A DNA stretch of 64,000 nt. It comes from Arthrobacter sp. NicSoilC5 (lineage in GTDB: Bacteria > Actinomycetota > Actinomycetes > Actinomycetales > Micrococcaceae). The position numbers and the translations under genes were made by a program. Below the pieces are notes generated by a model. That model had not been told where the DNA came from and searched no databases. It worked only from the letters and a program-made list of their open reading frames with translations. Below, one piece after another: positions 46,952-56,009 of the stretch (its first letter is position 1; every line of letters begins with the position of its first letter). The stretch is taken from positions 2,542,001 through 2,606,000 of the forward strand of contig NZ_AP024660.1 of NCBI RefSeq assembly GCF_019977395.1, read 5' to 3'.

Positions 46952-47275
46952 TCAGTCCGCGCCGGGCGCATCCAGGACTGCGGCGAGCAATCCGGGGAAC
47001 CGGGCATCAAGGTCCTCGGCGCGCAGGGTCAGCCTGCGGCCGCGCCCGTTGGCCTCGTTCCGGATGATGCCTGCCTCGCGGAGCACCTTCATCAGGTGGG
47101 ACTTGGTGGACTTGGGCATCTCCGGATTGCCGAGGGTGCATTCGGCCATATCGAGGGGGCCGGCACGGAGCTGGCGCGCGATTTCCAGCCGGTCGGGATC
47201 GCTCAGGGCGAAGAGCACACTGGGCAAGTGGAGGTCCGCGCGTTCGGGATGGGTGAGGTTCGCCGGTGTAGCCAC
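46952..47275 (-). CDS. ArsR-type winged-helix regulator
   Basis: A 107-residue small HTH protein: LFALSDPDRLEIARQLRAGPLDM, then the recognition region MPKSTKSHLMKVLREAGIIRNEANGRGRR. No obvious metal-binding cysteines; one Cys (AECTLG) precedes the recognition helix. Divergent from an MFS exporter with palindromes between them, so it probably represses that exporter. GTG start. Confidence 0.85.
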   Translation of the reverse strand: MATPANLTHPERADLHLPSVLFALSDPDRLEIARQLRAGPLDMAECTLGNPEMPKSTKSHLMKVLREAGIIRNEANGRGRRLTLRAEDLDARFPGLLAAVLDAPGAD

Positions 47276-47340
47276 GGTTCGACTTTAGTTGAACCATCGC
47301 GGACATGCCAGTAGTCTGAGGTTTCGATTATTTTCGAACC
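47276..47340. promoter_or_regulatory. Two GGTTC...GAACC palindromes between ArsR-type and MFS genes
   Basis: GGTTCGACTTTAGTTGAACC (47276-47295) and a second, similar site beginning GGTTTCGA and ending TTCGAACC (47320-47340) lie between the divergent genes, the first directly at the regulator's GTG. Two related sites in one intergenic region suggest cooperative binding by the regulator. Confidence 0.6.
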
Positions 47341-47372
47341 AACCACACCCCCAATGCAGAAGGCGGCATGTT

Positions 47373-48620
47373 GTGACGTACCCACCCGCAGTCCGGCCCA
47401 GAGAGTCGCACCGGCGGCTGGGTTTCGTCCTCATCGCGGCTGCCACGGCAGCGATGATGGCCGGAGCCAGCGCGCCGTCCCCGTTCTACCCCACCCTGCA
47501 GGAGCAGCTGCACCTGCTGCCGGTGGCCACCACCGGGATCTTCGCCGTCTACGCCGTGGCCCTCCTGGCGGCCCTGCTGGTCTTCGGTTCCATCTCCGAC
47601 CACCTCGGCCGCCGGCCGGTCATCAGCGTGGCATTCCTCCTGCTGGCCGGCAGCGTCGTGACCTTCCTGGCAGCCGATTCGCTGGCGATGCTGCTGGCGG
47701 CCCGCGTCCTTCAGGGGGTGGCCAGCGGCATCCTCCTCACCACGCTCTCCGCGGCCATCGCCGATCTGGAACCGGAGGATGACCCGGGCTCCAGCGCCGC
47801 CTGGAACACGGTGGCACCCCTGGGCGGCCTGGCCCTGGGCGCGCTGGCATCGGGCCTGCTGCTGGACCTCCTGGCGGAGCCCCGCATGCTGGTGTTCGTC
47901 TCGCTCTCGGTCCTGTACGTGGCGTTCGCCGCACTGGTGTGGGCCTGCCCGGAAACCTCACCCCGCACGGCAGGGGCGGCAGCTTCACTCAAGCCGCACC
48001 TGACCCTGCCGCCGGCCGCACGCCGCGCATTCCTCAGCGGCGCACCGGCCGTTTTTGCAGGCTGGGCCACGGGCGGACTGTACCTCTCCCTTGGCGCCGC
48101 GATCGTGCACGCCACCTTCGGCATCCGGGAGCATCTGTGGCAGGGCATGGTAATCACCATCCTGGCGGGGACAGGAGCCGCGTCGGCGGCCTTCCTGCAC
48201 CGCTTTGGAGCCCGCACCATCACCATTTTCGGCACCACGGCGCTGGCCGTGGGGACCGCACTGTCGCTGCTGGCCCTCGGCCTGGATTCGTTTGGCCTGT
48301 TCCTGGCCGCTGTGGTGGTGGCAGGCGCCGGTTTCGGCACTGCCTTCATGGGCGTCATCCGGTCCATCAGCCCCCTGGTGGAGGATCACGAACGCGCCGG
48401 GACTTTTGCCTCGCTCTTCGTCGTGGCCTACACAGCCTTCGGCGTTCCGGCGGTACTGGCAGGCCTGCTGGCCCCCATCCTGTCCCTCCCGGTCACCACC
48501 TACGCCTATGGCGGCCTGGTGACGGTCCTGGCTGCGGTGGCAGCCATCAGCCGCACCCGCAGCAAGGACGCCCAACCCGCCAGGGAGGACAGCCTGGTGG
48601 CGGCGGACGCCGTCGCGTAA
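47373..48620 (+). CDS. MFS exporter
   Basis: A 415-residue major facilitator, about twelve helices. Motif A FGSISDHLGRRPVIS follows helix 2, and helix 4 has the RVLQGVASGILL region. Most like drug or metabolite exporters; substrate unknown. The GTG at 47373 is chosen, since the 28 codons before it cover the operator. Probably repressed by the divergent ArsR-type protein. Confidence 0.83.
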   Translation: MTYPPAVRPRESHRRLGFVLIAAATAAMMAGASAPSPFYPTLQEQLHLLPVATTGIFAVYAVALLAALLVFGSISDHLGRRPVISVAFLLLAGSVVTFLAADSLAMLLAARVLQGVASGILLTTLSAAIADLEPEDDPGSSAAWNTVAPLGGLALGALASGLLLDLLAEPRMLVFVSLSVLYVAFAALVWACPETSPRTAGAAASLKPHLTLPPAARRAFLSGAPAVFAGWATGGLYLSLGAAIVHATFGIREHLWQGMVITILAGTGAASAAFLHRFGARTITIFGTTALAVGTALSLLALGLDSFGLFLAAVVVAGAGFGTAFMGVIRSISPLVEDHERAGTFASLFVVAYTAFGVPAVLAGLLAPILSLPVTTYAYGGLVTVLAAVAAISRTRSKDAQPAREDSLVAADAVA

Positions 48621-48638
48621 GGGGACCCCCGCGGGTGC

Positions 48639-48935
48639 CTACCGGCCGGAGTCGGGGCGCCCATGGAGCGGTCCGCGCTCCTCATCGGTCGCCTGGACCT
48701 GGCCGTCGGTGAGGCCCTCGCGGACGGCACGCTCCGTCCGGGCGCCTCCGGTGGTGCCGGCGTCGCCGTAGTCGCCTTCCTCGTATTCGCCATCCGAAAC
48801 GTCCCGGTCGGGTTCGTTGATGGTGCCGGCGTCGCCGTAATCCCCGTCGACGTACTGGCCGCCTTCCCCCTCCAGGCCGGGTGCGCTGCTGCCCTTGCGG
48901 GGCTCCTCGGCTGCAACTTCAGGATTCTCAGTCAT
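48639..48935 (-). CDS. Small acidic, disordered protein with an internal repeat
   Basis: A 98-residue protein rich in Gly, Glu, Asp and Arg without hydrophobic core. GDYGDAGT occurs twice (about residues 30-37 and 53-60), each followed by a Gly/Asn or Gly turn. No family recognised. The ATG at 48935 with AAGGAGAG upstream is a strong start. It converges with the MFS gene, 18 bases away. Function unknown; the composition suggests an intrinsically disordered stress or hydrophilin-like protein. Confidence 0.68.
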   Translation of the reverse strand: MTENPEVAAEEPRKGSSAPGLEGEGGQYVDGDYGDAGTINEPDRDVSDGEYEEGDYGDAGTTGGARTERAVREGLTDGQVQATDEERGPLHGRPDSGR

Positions 48936-49027
48936 GGTGCATCTCTCCTTTGAGGCTCCGCGTCCGTCCGGGCGCACTGGCAGTCTATCGACGGGGCGGG
49001 CGCACCAACAGGCCTTGAACCGCCCCG

Positions 49028-49774
49028 TCAGGAGGACTGCGCCGGCAGGCCCGCGGTCCCCGCCAGGACGGCGAGGTGATGGTCGAAGAGTTCATGCGGC
49101 GCCCGGAAGGTGTCCGGCCCGTACTGGTTGAACACTTCGAAGCTGACGGCACCGAAAAGGGAGCTCCACACCAAAACGCCCCGCGCCACCAGCTCGTCCG
49201 GGATAGCCAGCCCGAATTCCCGGCGGATGGCCTCCAGGTCGGCGGCCAGCGTGGGCGGAAGCTGCGGGGATGGTCCCACAACCGCCAATTGCCCCGCCCG
49301 GGAGGCGGCGTCCAGGATGCCGATGAGGCTGATGATGACGCGCGTGCCGGGACCCGTGGTGCGTTCGGCCGGGGCGTTGTAGCCGGGAACCGGACTGCCG
49401 AACAGGAGCGCATAGCTGGCAGGCTCGCGCAGGGCCCACGTCCTGACGGCTCCGCCCAGGGCCAGGAACCGGCCAAGATGGTCACCCTCCGGGGCCGCCG
49501 CAACGGCCGCGTCCACTTCGTCCCCCAGTTCACCGAAGGCATCGATAAGCAGCAAGGTGAGCAGCTCGTCCCGGCTCTCCACGTAGCGGTAGACGGCGGA
49601 GGACACCACTCCCAGATCCCTCGCCACGGCCCTCAGGGAGAGGGCGGCCGCACCGTCGGTGGCCAGGTGCTGCCGGCCCAGCCGGACAATGTCCGCCGCC
49701 GTCTGCGACCGTGCGCGCTGCCGGGGCGTCAGGGGCCGGGGCTGGTCGGCGGCTGTTCCGCGGGCGTCATCCAT
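49028..49774 (-). CDS. TetR family regulator
   Basis: A 248-residue regulator: TetR HTH at about 22-75 (LSLRAVARDLGVVSSAVYRYVESRDELL) and a C-terminal domain of the TetR_C type found in many actinobacterial regulators (FEVFNQYGPDTF near the end). The ATG at 49774 is chosen; the same frame runs on through the divergent gene as a shadow. Probably controls the NmrA-like gene and itself through the paired palindromes at 49814-49876. Confidence 0.85.
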   Translation of the reverse strand: MDDARGTAADQPRPLTPRQRARSQTAADIVRLGRQHLATDGAAALSLRAVARDLGVVSSAVYRYVESRDELLTLLLIDAFGELGDEVDAAVAAAPEGDHLGRFLALGGAVRTWALREPASYALLFGSPVPGYNAPAERTTGPGTRVIISLIGILDAASRAGQLAVVGPSPQLPPTLAADLEAIRREFGLAIPDELVARGVLVWSSLFGAVSFEVFNQYGPDTFRAPHELFDHHLAVLAGTAGLPAQSS

Positions 49775-49813
49775 GACCCCAGCATGCCATAAACGAGAGC
49801 GTGGGAAGCTAAA

Positions 49814-49876
49814 GAGAGCACTGCTCTTGACTTTGCCACCCTGTACGCGCATCCTTGTTTCGAGAGCACTGCTCTC
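49814..49876. promoter_or_regulatory. Twin TetR operators
   Basis: GAGAGCACTGCTCT occurs twice, at 49814-49827 and 49862-49875; the second copy extends to the perfect palindrome GAGAGCA-C-TGCTCTC. The centres are 48 bases apart, between the divergent TetR and oxidoreductase genes. Such an identical pair strongly suggests a specific dimeric repressor acting in both directions. Confidence 0.78.
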
Positions 49877-49897
49877 AACTACTGAAAGTGAGACAAA

Positions 49898-50827
49898 GTG
49901 CCTGACATATATGTGGTGACCGGGGCGGGACCGGTGGGGTGGACGGTAGCGGAACAACTGGCGGACCGGGGACGGCAGGTGCGCATCCTGACCCGGTCGG
50001 GCAGCGGACCGGACCACCCGCTCATCGAGCGCATCAGCGGGGACGCGAAGGACCCGGCGGTTCTGCGCACTGCCTTTGCCGGCGCCAAAGCCGTCTTCCA
50101 CTGCATCCACGGCTCGGCATACACCGCGGCCGCGTGGCGGGCAGAGCTGCCTGCCGCCGAACAGGCAGTCCTCAGCGCCGCGCAGGAGGTGGGCGCCGTC
50201 GTCGTCTTCCCTGAAAGCCTCTATTCCTACAGCGAGCCGGACCGCGTGATCACCGAGGCGGGCCCGCGCCGGGCCACCGGAGGCAAGCGCGGTGTGCGGA
50301 CGGACCTGCTGCAGGCGCGCGAGGCCTCGGCCACGCCCACGGTAAGCGTGGTGGCCGGCGACTTCTTTGGGCCGCGCGTCCGGATGGCGCACGCCGGCGA
50401 GCGCATGCTGGCCCCGGTCCTTGCGGGAAAGAACGTCAGCGTGATGGGAAGCGCCCGCCAGCCGCACTCGTTCACCTACGTACCCGACCTGGCCGGCGCC
50501 ATGATCGCGGCCGCGGACCAGCCGTCCGCCTGGAATGCCGTGTGGCATGCCCCGACGGGGCCGGCGCGCACGCAGAAGGAACTTGCAGCGGCCTTCGCTA
50601 CGGCGGCGGGACGGCCCACCCCGAAGGTGCGCGTCCTTCCCGGCTGGACCATCCGGACGGCGGCACTGGTTTCAGCCGGCGCCCGCGAGCTGGCGGAGAT
50701 GCTGTACCAGTTTGAGCGGCCCTTCGTCATGGACTCCGCAGCTTCCGAGGCAGCGCTTGGAGTCAGCCACACGCCGCTGGAAACGGCTGCTGCCGCCACC
50801 GTGGAATGGTGGCGGCAGCAGCGGTAG
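49898..50827 (+). CDS. NAD(P)-binding oxidoreductase, NmrA/epimerase-like
   Basis: A 309-residue Rossmann-fold protein. The N-terminus IYVVTGAGPVGWTVAEQLADRG binds the nucleotide, with the second strand ending RQVRILTRSGSG. It belongs to the atypical short-chain dehydrogenase/NmrA group. The YxxxK motif is not clear (SLYSYSEPDR), so catalysis may be absent or unusual. GTG start at 49898. Likely induced by the ligand of the divergent TetR. Confidence 0.8.
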   Translation: MPDIYVVTGAGPVGWTVAEQLADRGRQVRILTRSGSGPDHPLIERISGDAKDPAVLRTAFAGAKAVFHCIHGSAYTAAAWRAELPAAEQAVLSAAQEVGAVVVFPESLYSYSEPDRVITEAGPRRATGGKRGVRTDLLQAREASATPTVSVVAGDFFGPRVRMAHAGERMLAPVLAGKNVSVMGSARQPHSFTYVPDLAGAMIAAADQPSAWNAVWHAPTGPARTQKELAAAFATAAGRPTPKVRVLPGWTIRTAALVSAGARELAEMLYQFERPFVMDSAASEAALGVSHTPLETAAAATVEWWRQQR

Positions 50828-50845
50828 TCCGGCGGAACGCAGGGG

Positions 50846-53047
50846 CTAACGGGCGGGAACCTCTTCCCGGGGCTCGACGCCGGGCTCCCGCGGCTGCACG
50901 GCATCCCGGCCATCCGTCCGTCCCAGCTTGCTGGGCCACCAGATCTTCGGCCCGATGTCGTAGGCCAGGGCCGGCACCAGCAGCGAGCGCACCAGCACGG
51001 TATCGAGCAGGACGCCGAATGCCACGATGAAGGCCAGCTGCACCAGGAACATGATGGGGATGACGCCGAGGGCGGCGAAGGTCGCGGCCAGCACCACGCC
51101 GGCCGAGGTAATGACGCCGCCGGTCACCACCAGGCCACGCAGGATGCCGGGCCGGGTGCCGTGCTTAAGCGATTCCTCGCGGACCCGGCTCATCAGGAAG
51201 ATGTTGTAGTCCACGCCCAGGGCCACCAGGAAGACGAAGCCGAACAGCGGAACGGTGGCGTCGGCTCCCGGGAAACCAAAGAGGTTGTTGAACACGAAGG
51301 CCGAGACTCCCAGTGCGGCCGCGTAGGAGAGCACCACGGAGAGCACCAGCAGGACCGGGGCCACGATGGAGCGCAGCAGCAGCATCAGGATGAAGAGGAT
51401 CACCACCAGGACCACGGGGATGATGACCAGCAGGTCGCGCTGGGCGGTGGTGTTGGTGTCCAGGGCGGTGGCAGTCACGCCGCCCACCAGGGCGCCGGGA
51501 TCAACGGCCTTCACCCCGGTGCGCAGGGCCTTGATGGTCTCCTCCGCCTCCAGCGAGTCCGCGGCGTTCTTCAGCGTGGCGTTGATGAGCACCTTTCCGT
51601 CCCGGACGTCCGGTGCGGTGGGAGCGCCCGGGGCTCCGGTGACGGGCACGCTGCCGCGGCCCAGCAGGTACGCCTCGCCCACGCCGTCGTCGGCTTTCAC
51701 CTTGTCCAGCACCTCCGCGGCTTTGCCCTGGTCGGCAACCACGACGGCGGGGCTGCCGCTGCCGGCGTCGAAGTGGCGGGCCAGCGCATCCTGGCCGTCC
51801 ACGGCGTTGGATGCGGTGAGGATGACGTCCGTCTGCGGCACGCCGTTGGCTTTCAGCTGGAACAGGCCGCCCGCGGCCACGAGGAGCAGGAGGACCGAGG
51901 CGACCCAGACGGTCCTTGGCCGCCGCGAGACGAGCGAGCCGGTGGCCCGCCACAGGCCCTTCTGGCCCTCCAGGCCGGTGACCAGTTCGGGTTCGCGCTG
52001 GTCCGCGGGGAGGAGCTTGGGGCGGAAAGGCCAGAACGCGGCGCGGCCGAGCAGTGCCATGAGGGCGGGCAGCAGGGTCAGCGCGGCGAACAGGGCGCAG
52101 AGGATGCCTGCGGCGGCCACCGGGCCCAGGGCCTTGTTGGAGTTCAGGTCGGAGAAGAGCAGGCACAGGAGCGCGATGATCACGGTGGCGCCGGACGCCA
52201 GGATGGGCTCAAAGGACGCCTTCCAGGCGGTCAGGACGGCAGCCGTGCGGTTGGTGGTGTGGGTAAGGGCCTCGCGGAAGCGGGCCACGAAGAGCAGGGC
52301 GTAGTCGGTGGCGGCACCGATCACCAGGATGGAGAGGATGCCCTGGCTCTGCCCGTTGAGCTGGATCCAGCCGGCCTTGGCCATGCCGAACACCAGCAGG
52401 ATGGCCGCGCAGAGCGCAAACACGGAGGTCAGCAGCACCATGATCGGCAGCAGCAGGGACCGGTAGACGACCAGGAGGATCACGAAGACGGCGGACAAAG
52501 CCACGAGCAGGAGGATGCCGTCAATGCCGCCGAACGCTGCGGTGAGGTCTGCCGCGAGGCCGGCCGGGCCGGTCACGAAGGTCCGGGCACCGTCCGGCGC
52601 CGCCTCTTCCACCGTGGACCTCAGTTCCTTGACGGCGTCCTTGAGTTCCGCTGAGGATCCGATGGGGACCACGAACTGGACGGCCTTGGCGTCCTTGGAC
52701 GGAATCGGGCCAATCACGGTGCTGCCCAGCTTGAGGCTCTCCAGGCCGGACTTCAGGGTGGCCAGTCCGCCCAGCTGCTGCGGCGTGAAGGCCTGGTCCT
52801 GCTCGATGACGACGATGCCGGGAACCTCATCGGAGTCGCGGAACTTCGCTTGCCAGTCCTGCGCCTCCGTGGCCTCGGCGCTGGCAGGGAGGAAGGATGC
52901 CTGGTCATTGGAGGAGACTTCTTCCAGGCGGCCGAAGGTGGGACCGCCTACCCCGGCCAGCCCCAGCCATGTCAGCACCAGGACAACGGGGACCAGCCAG
53001 CGCAGCCAGAACGGAACGCGTTCCCTGCCAACTTTTGAGCGTTTCAT
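50846..53047 (-). CDS. MMPL family (RND-type) exporter
   Basis: A 733-residue MMPL transporter with about twelve helices in two halves, each with a large extracellular loop after the first helix. The repeated core motifs are GAATDYALLFVARFRE and GVDYNIFLMSRVREE, containing the Asp-Tyr pairs used for proton coupling. It exports lipids or hydrophobic compounds. The ATG at 53047 has GGAAGG just upstream; 15 earlier codons overlap the operator region. Regulated most likely by the divergent MarR gene. Confidence 0.92.
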   Translation of the reverse strand: MKRSKVGRERVPFWLRWLVPVVLVLTWLGLAGVGGPTFGRLEEVSSNDQASFLPASAEATEAQDWQAKFRDSDEVPGIVVIEQDQAFTPQQLGGLATLKSGLESLKLGSTVIGPIPSKDAKAVQFVVPIGSSAELKDAVKELRSTVEEAAPDGARTFVTGPAGLAADLTAAFGGIDGILLLVALSAVFVILLVVYRSLLLPIMVLLTSVFALCAAILLVFGMAKAGWIQLNGQSQGILSILVIGAATDYALLFVARFREALTHTTNRTAAVLTAWKASFEPILASGATVIIALLCLLFSDLNSNKALGPVAAAGILCALFAALTLLPALMALLGRAAFWPFRPKLLPADQREPELVTGLEGQKGLWRATGSLVSRRPRTVWVASVLLLLVAAGGLFQLKANGVPQTDVILTASNAVDGQDALARHFDAGSGSPAVVVADQGKAAEVLDKVKADDGVGEAYLLGRGSVPVTGAPGAPTAPDVRDGKVLINATLKNAADSLEAEETIKALRTGVKAVDPGALVGGVTATALDTNTTAQRDLLVIIPVVLVVILFILMLLLRSIVAPVLLVLSVVLSYAAALGVSAFVFNNLFGFPGADATVPLFGFVFLVALGVDYNIFLMSRVREESLKHGTRPGILRGLVVTGGVITSAGVVLAATFAALGVIPIMFLVQLAFIVAFGVLLDTVLVRSLLVPALAYDIGPKIWWPSKLGRTDGRDAVQPREPGVEPREEVPAR

Positions 53048-53095
53048 GATGCCTTCCATGGTGAGCGTGGGGAGTAGTATTTGTTCCAGCATAGA

Positions 53096-53116
53096 TTATC
53101 TCCATAACAGAGATAA
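53096..53116. promoter_or_regulatory. MarR operator
   Basis: TTATCTC and GAGATAA are perfect inverted repeats separated by seven bases. The site lies 49 bases upstream of the MMPL start and 134 bases upstream of the MarR start, in their shared region. Arm length and spacing fit MarR dimer sites. Confidence 0.72.
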
Positions 53117-53250
53117 GTGCCAGTCAAGCTTTTTCGGGGTCGGCCCCCTGCCCGACAGCTGCGACAGCCGGCGATGCCCGGCGCTGGAGTAATATCCGTC
53201 AGGACGCCGGCGCAGGAAATGGGCCGTGAACAAAGACAAGGGAGGTGGAG

Positions 53251-53751
53251 ATGGCAGAGACGAACACTCCCCAGCCATCCCCCTTCGAGCAGGCGGGACC
53301 GCAGTTCGGCCATCCGCTGCTCCGGATCCTGCAGGAGTTCACCATCGAGGCGAACCGGTACGTGGATGCCGCCGGGGACCGCAAGGACATGCACCGCACG
53401 GACATGAACGCACTCGCCGTGATCATGCGCCACACCGCCAGGGGCAACGTGGTGACGCCCGGGCTGCTGCGGAAAGAACTGAACCTTAGCTCCCCCGCCA
53501 CCACGGCACTGATCGACAGGCTGGACAACTCCGGGCACGTGGTCAGGGAGCGGCAAAGCACTGACCGGCGGCAGGTCCAGCTGAAGATGACCCCCAAGGC
53601 CTTCCAGGAGGGCGGCGCCATCTTCGCCCCGCTGGCGCAGCACATGGGCAGTGCCATGGCCGGGTTCACGGAGGAGGAACTGGATACCGTCACCCGCTTC
53701 ATGACGGCGATGATCGACGCCACCGTGGCGGCAAGGACAGAATCCGGGTAG
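53251..53751 (+). CDS. MarR family regulator
   Basis: A 166-residue winged-helix regulator: HTH about 55-110 (LNLSSPATTALIDRLDNSGHVVRERQSTDRRQ with the DRR wing). The ATG at 53251 has GGGAGG upstream; a GTG two codons earlier is a less likely start. Divergent from the MMPL exporter and probably its repressor. Confidence 0.88.
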   Translation: MAETNTPQPSPFEQAGPQFGHPLLRILQEFTIEANRYVDAAGDRKDMHRTDMNALAVIMRHTARGNVVTPGLLRKELNLSSPATTALIDRLDNSGHVVRERQSTDRRQVQLKMTPKAFQEGGAIFAPLAQHMGSAMAGFTEEELDTVTRFMTAMIDATVAARTESG

Positions 53752-53780
53752 CTCCCGTTCCCAAGGGGTAGCGTTTGGTT

Positions 53781-54599
53781 ATGAGCGACCAGCAGCCTGA
53801 AGACGACGTCTACACGCATGGCCACCACGAGTCCGTAGTCCGCGCCCACGCCGCCAGGACTGCCGAAAATTCGGCCGCGTTCGTCCTCCCCTACCTCACA
53901 CCGGGATCCACCCTGCTCGACGTCGGGTGCGGGCCGGGCACCATCACCTGCGACTTCGCAGCCCTGGTCAACCCCGGCAAGGTCACCGGCTTGGACCGCT
54001 CGCCGGACATCGTGGCACAGGCCCAAGCACTCGCCGTCGAGCGGAAAGTGCCCAACATCGAATTTGTGGCAGGCAACATCTACGACCTGGACTTCGCCGA
54101 TGAAACGTTTGACATCGTCCACGCCCACCAGGTGCTCCAGCACCTGACCGACCCCGTCGAGGCTCTGCGCGAGATGCGCCGCGTCGCCAAGCCCGGCGGC
54201 ATCGTGGCCGTCCGGGACGCAGACTTCCACGGCATGAGCTGGTACCCGGAGATCCCGGAGCTGGACGAGTGGATGGACCTTTACCAGCGGATTGCCCGGC
54301 GCAACGGAGCAGAGCCCGACGCCGGGCGGCGGCTGGTCAGCTGGGCCCAGTCTGCGGGATTCACCGACGTCGCCCCCACCAGCAGCAACTGGCTTTACGC
54401 CACGGCGCAGCAGCGCCGCTGGCAGGCACGTGTCTGGGGTGAGCGGGTGCTGCATTCCGCCTTCGCCGAGCAGGCACTGGAGTACGGATTCGCCAAGGCG
54501 GCCGACCTCGCCCGGATCGCGGCGGGCTGGCACCGCTGGGGCTCCACGGACGACGGCTGGTTCCTGATCCCGAACGGTGAGGTCATCGCGCGGGCCTAG
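53781..54599 (+). CDS. Class I SAM-dependent methyltransferase
   Basis: A 272-residue methyltransferase of the UbiE/Methyltransf_11 type: motif I LLDVGCGPGTIT (about 46-57), acidic LDRS after strand 2, FDIVHAHQVLQHL, and RVAKPGGIVAVRD. Acceptor unknown. The Shine-Dalgarno AAGGGG fits a TTG at 53775 (6 bases) better than this ATG (12 bases), so the protein may begin two residues earlier. It follows the MarR gene by 29 bases and may be in its transcript. Confidence 0.86.
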   Translation: MSDQQPEDDVYTHGHHESVVRAHAARTAENSAAFVLPYLTPGSTLLDVGCGPGTITCDFAALVNPGKVTGLDRSPDIVAQAQALAVERKVPNIEFVAGNIYDLDFADETFDIVHAHQVLQHLTDPVEALREMRRVAKPGGIVAVRDADFHGMSWYPEIPELDEWMDLYQRIARRNGAEPDAGRRLVSWAQSAGFTDVAPTSSNWLYATAQQRRWQARVWGERVLHSAFAEQALEYGFAKAADLARIAAGWHRWGSTDDGWFLIPNGEVIARA

Positions 54600-54680
54600 G
54601 TTGCGGTGTCCGCCCGGCCCTGGCCCGCTGTCCCCGGCGGCTGACGGAAAGACCGGCTTTTGGCCCCGTAAGATTGTGTA

Positions 54681-55304
54681 GTGCAATTTTCCCTGTGGCT
54701 GGCCCTCGCGGGCGCCGGCGCCCTGATCAGCTTCACCCCGGGCGCCGGGGCCATCAACACCATGAGCAACTCGCTGAACGCAGGGTTCCGCCGGTCAATG
54801 TGGGGAATCCTGGGCCAGCAGGCGGCGCTGGTGGTGCACGTCCTGATTGTCGCCCTCGGCGTTGGCGTGCTGGTGGCCAGCTCGCCCGTTGCCTTCAACG
54901 TCATCCGCTACGCGGGCGCGGCCTACCTGGTGTACCTGGGCATCCGCCAGTTCCTCAGCAAGCCATCGGTGGCCCAGGAGCAGGCCGCCACCCTCCGGAA
55001 CGAACCCGCCTGGTCCATCTTCAGGCGCGGCTTCTGGGTCAACCTGCTGAACCCGAAGGCCATCGTGTTCTTCCTGGCCTTCACCCCCCAGTTCATCCGC
55101 CCGGAACAGCCCTTGTTCACCCAGTACGCCGTGCTGACGGCCACCATTGTGGTCATCGATATTTTGGTGATGTGGTTCTTCTTTGCCGCCGCCGCCAGGT
55201 CATTCCAGCGCTTCACCAGCACGGAACGGGGCCAACTGGTCCTCAGCAGGGTGTTCGGCGCCCTGTTCGTTGGGGTGGGCATCCTGCTGGCCCTGATCCA
55301 CTGA
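54681..55304 (+). CDS. LysE/RhtB family amino-acid exporter
   Basis: A 207-residue membrane protein with six hydrophobic segments and the family's conserved N-terminal FTPGAGAINTMSNSL and mid-protein WVNLLNPKAIVFFLAFTPQF. It exports amino acids or homoserine-type compounds; substrate not assignable. GTG start at 54681. Confidence 0.88.
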   Translation: MQFSLWLALAGAGALISFTPGAGAINTMSNSLNAGFRRSMWGILGQQAALVVHVLIVALGVGVLVASSPVAFNVIRYAGAAYLVYLGIRQFLSKPSVAQEQAATLRNEPAWSIFRRGFWVNLLNPKAIVFFLAFTPQFIRPEQPLFTQYAVLTATIVVIDILVMWFFFAAAARSFQRFTSTERGQLVLSRVFGALFVGVGILLALIH

Positions 55305-55430
55305 CGGGCTGGTTCATGACGGGGCTTTCCGCCACAGGTGCAGGTACCCTTTTCACGCCCAGTAATGCTTCTTTACAAGCCCGTAAAACTTTGTGAACAG
55401 GCGGCTAGCCAAAGGTGATGGGAAGCGCGC

Positions 55431-55976
55431 ATGCTTAGTTCCATGACCTCAACGTCGAGCGCATACCGCGTCATCACCGTCTGCACGGGCAACATCTGCC
55501 GGTCCCCGATGGCCGAGCTCATGCTCCAGGCAGCGCTCGAACGCGAGGGCCTGGACGGGCTGGTGGAAGTGGATTCCGCAGGCACCACCGGGTACGAGGC
55601 CGGCCGGCCCATCGATCCCCGTGCCGCTCGCCGCCTCGCAGTCACGCAACTGGCATCGGAACACCACGTGGCCCGGGAGTGGGAGCCGGAGTGGTTCCGC
55701 GAGCGCGACCTGATCCTGGCCCTGGACATTGACCACTACGCGTGGCTCAGCGAAGCCGCCCCGGACCAGGAGTCCCTGGACAAGATCCGGATGCTCCGCA
55801 GCTTCGATCCCGCCATGGCCGGGCGGGACCGGCTGGAGCAGGGCATCGAGGACCCCTGGTACGGCGGCCATGCGGATTTCGACGCCGTCTGGCACCAGAT
55901 CCACACGGCGCTGCCGGGCCTGGTCCAGCACATCAAGGCAGCGGTCCTGCAGAACACGCAGCTTCAGCCGCACTAG
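55431..55976 (+). CDS. Low-molecular-weight protein-tyrosine phosphatase
   Basis: A 181-residue phosphatase. The P-loop VCTGNICRSP has Cys18 and Arg24; the general acid Asp141 lies in DPWYGG. The standard LMW-PTP fold, cytoplasmic. Bacterial homologues dephosphorylate tyrosine kinases of polysaccharide export or are secreted. No partner kinase is near. GGGAAG lies five bases before the ATG. Confidence 0.93.
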   Translation: MLSSMTSTSSAYRVITVCTGNICRSPMAELMLQAALEREGLDGLVEVDSAGTTGYEAGRPIDPRAARRLAVTQLASEHHVAREWEPEWFRERDLILALDIDHYAWLSEAAPDQESLDKIRMLRSFDPAMAGRDRLEQGIEDPWYGGHADFDAVWHQIHTALPGLVQHIKAAVLQNTQLQPH

Positions 55977-56009
55977 CAGTGTCCGGGCGCAATAACGGCG
56001 CAGGAAAAC

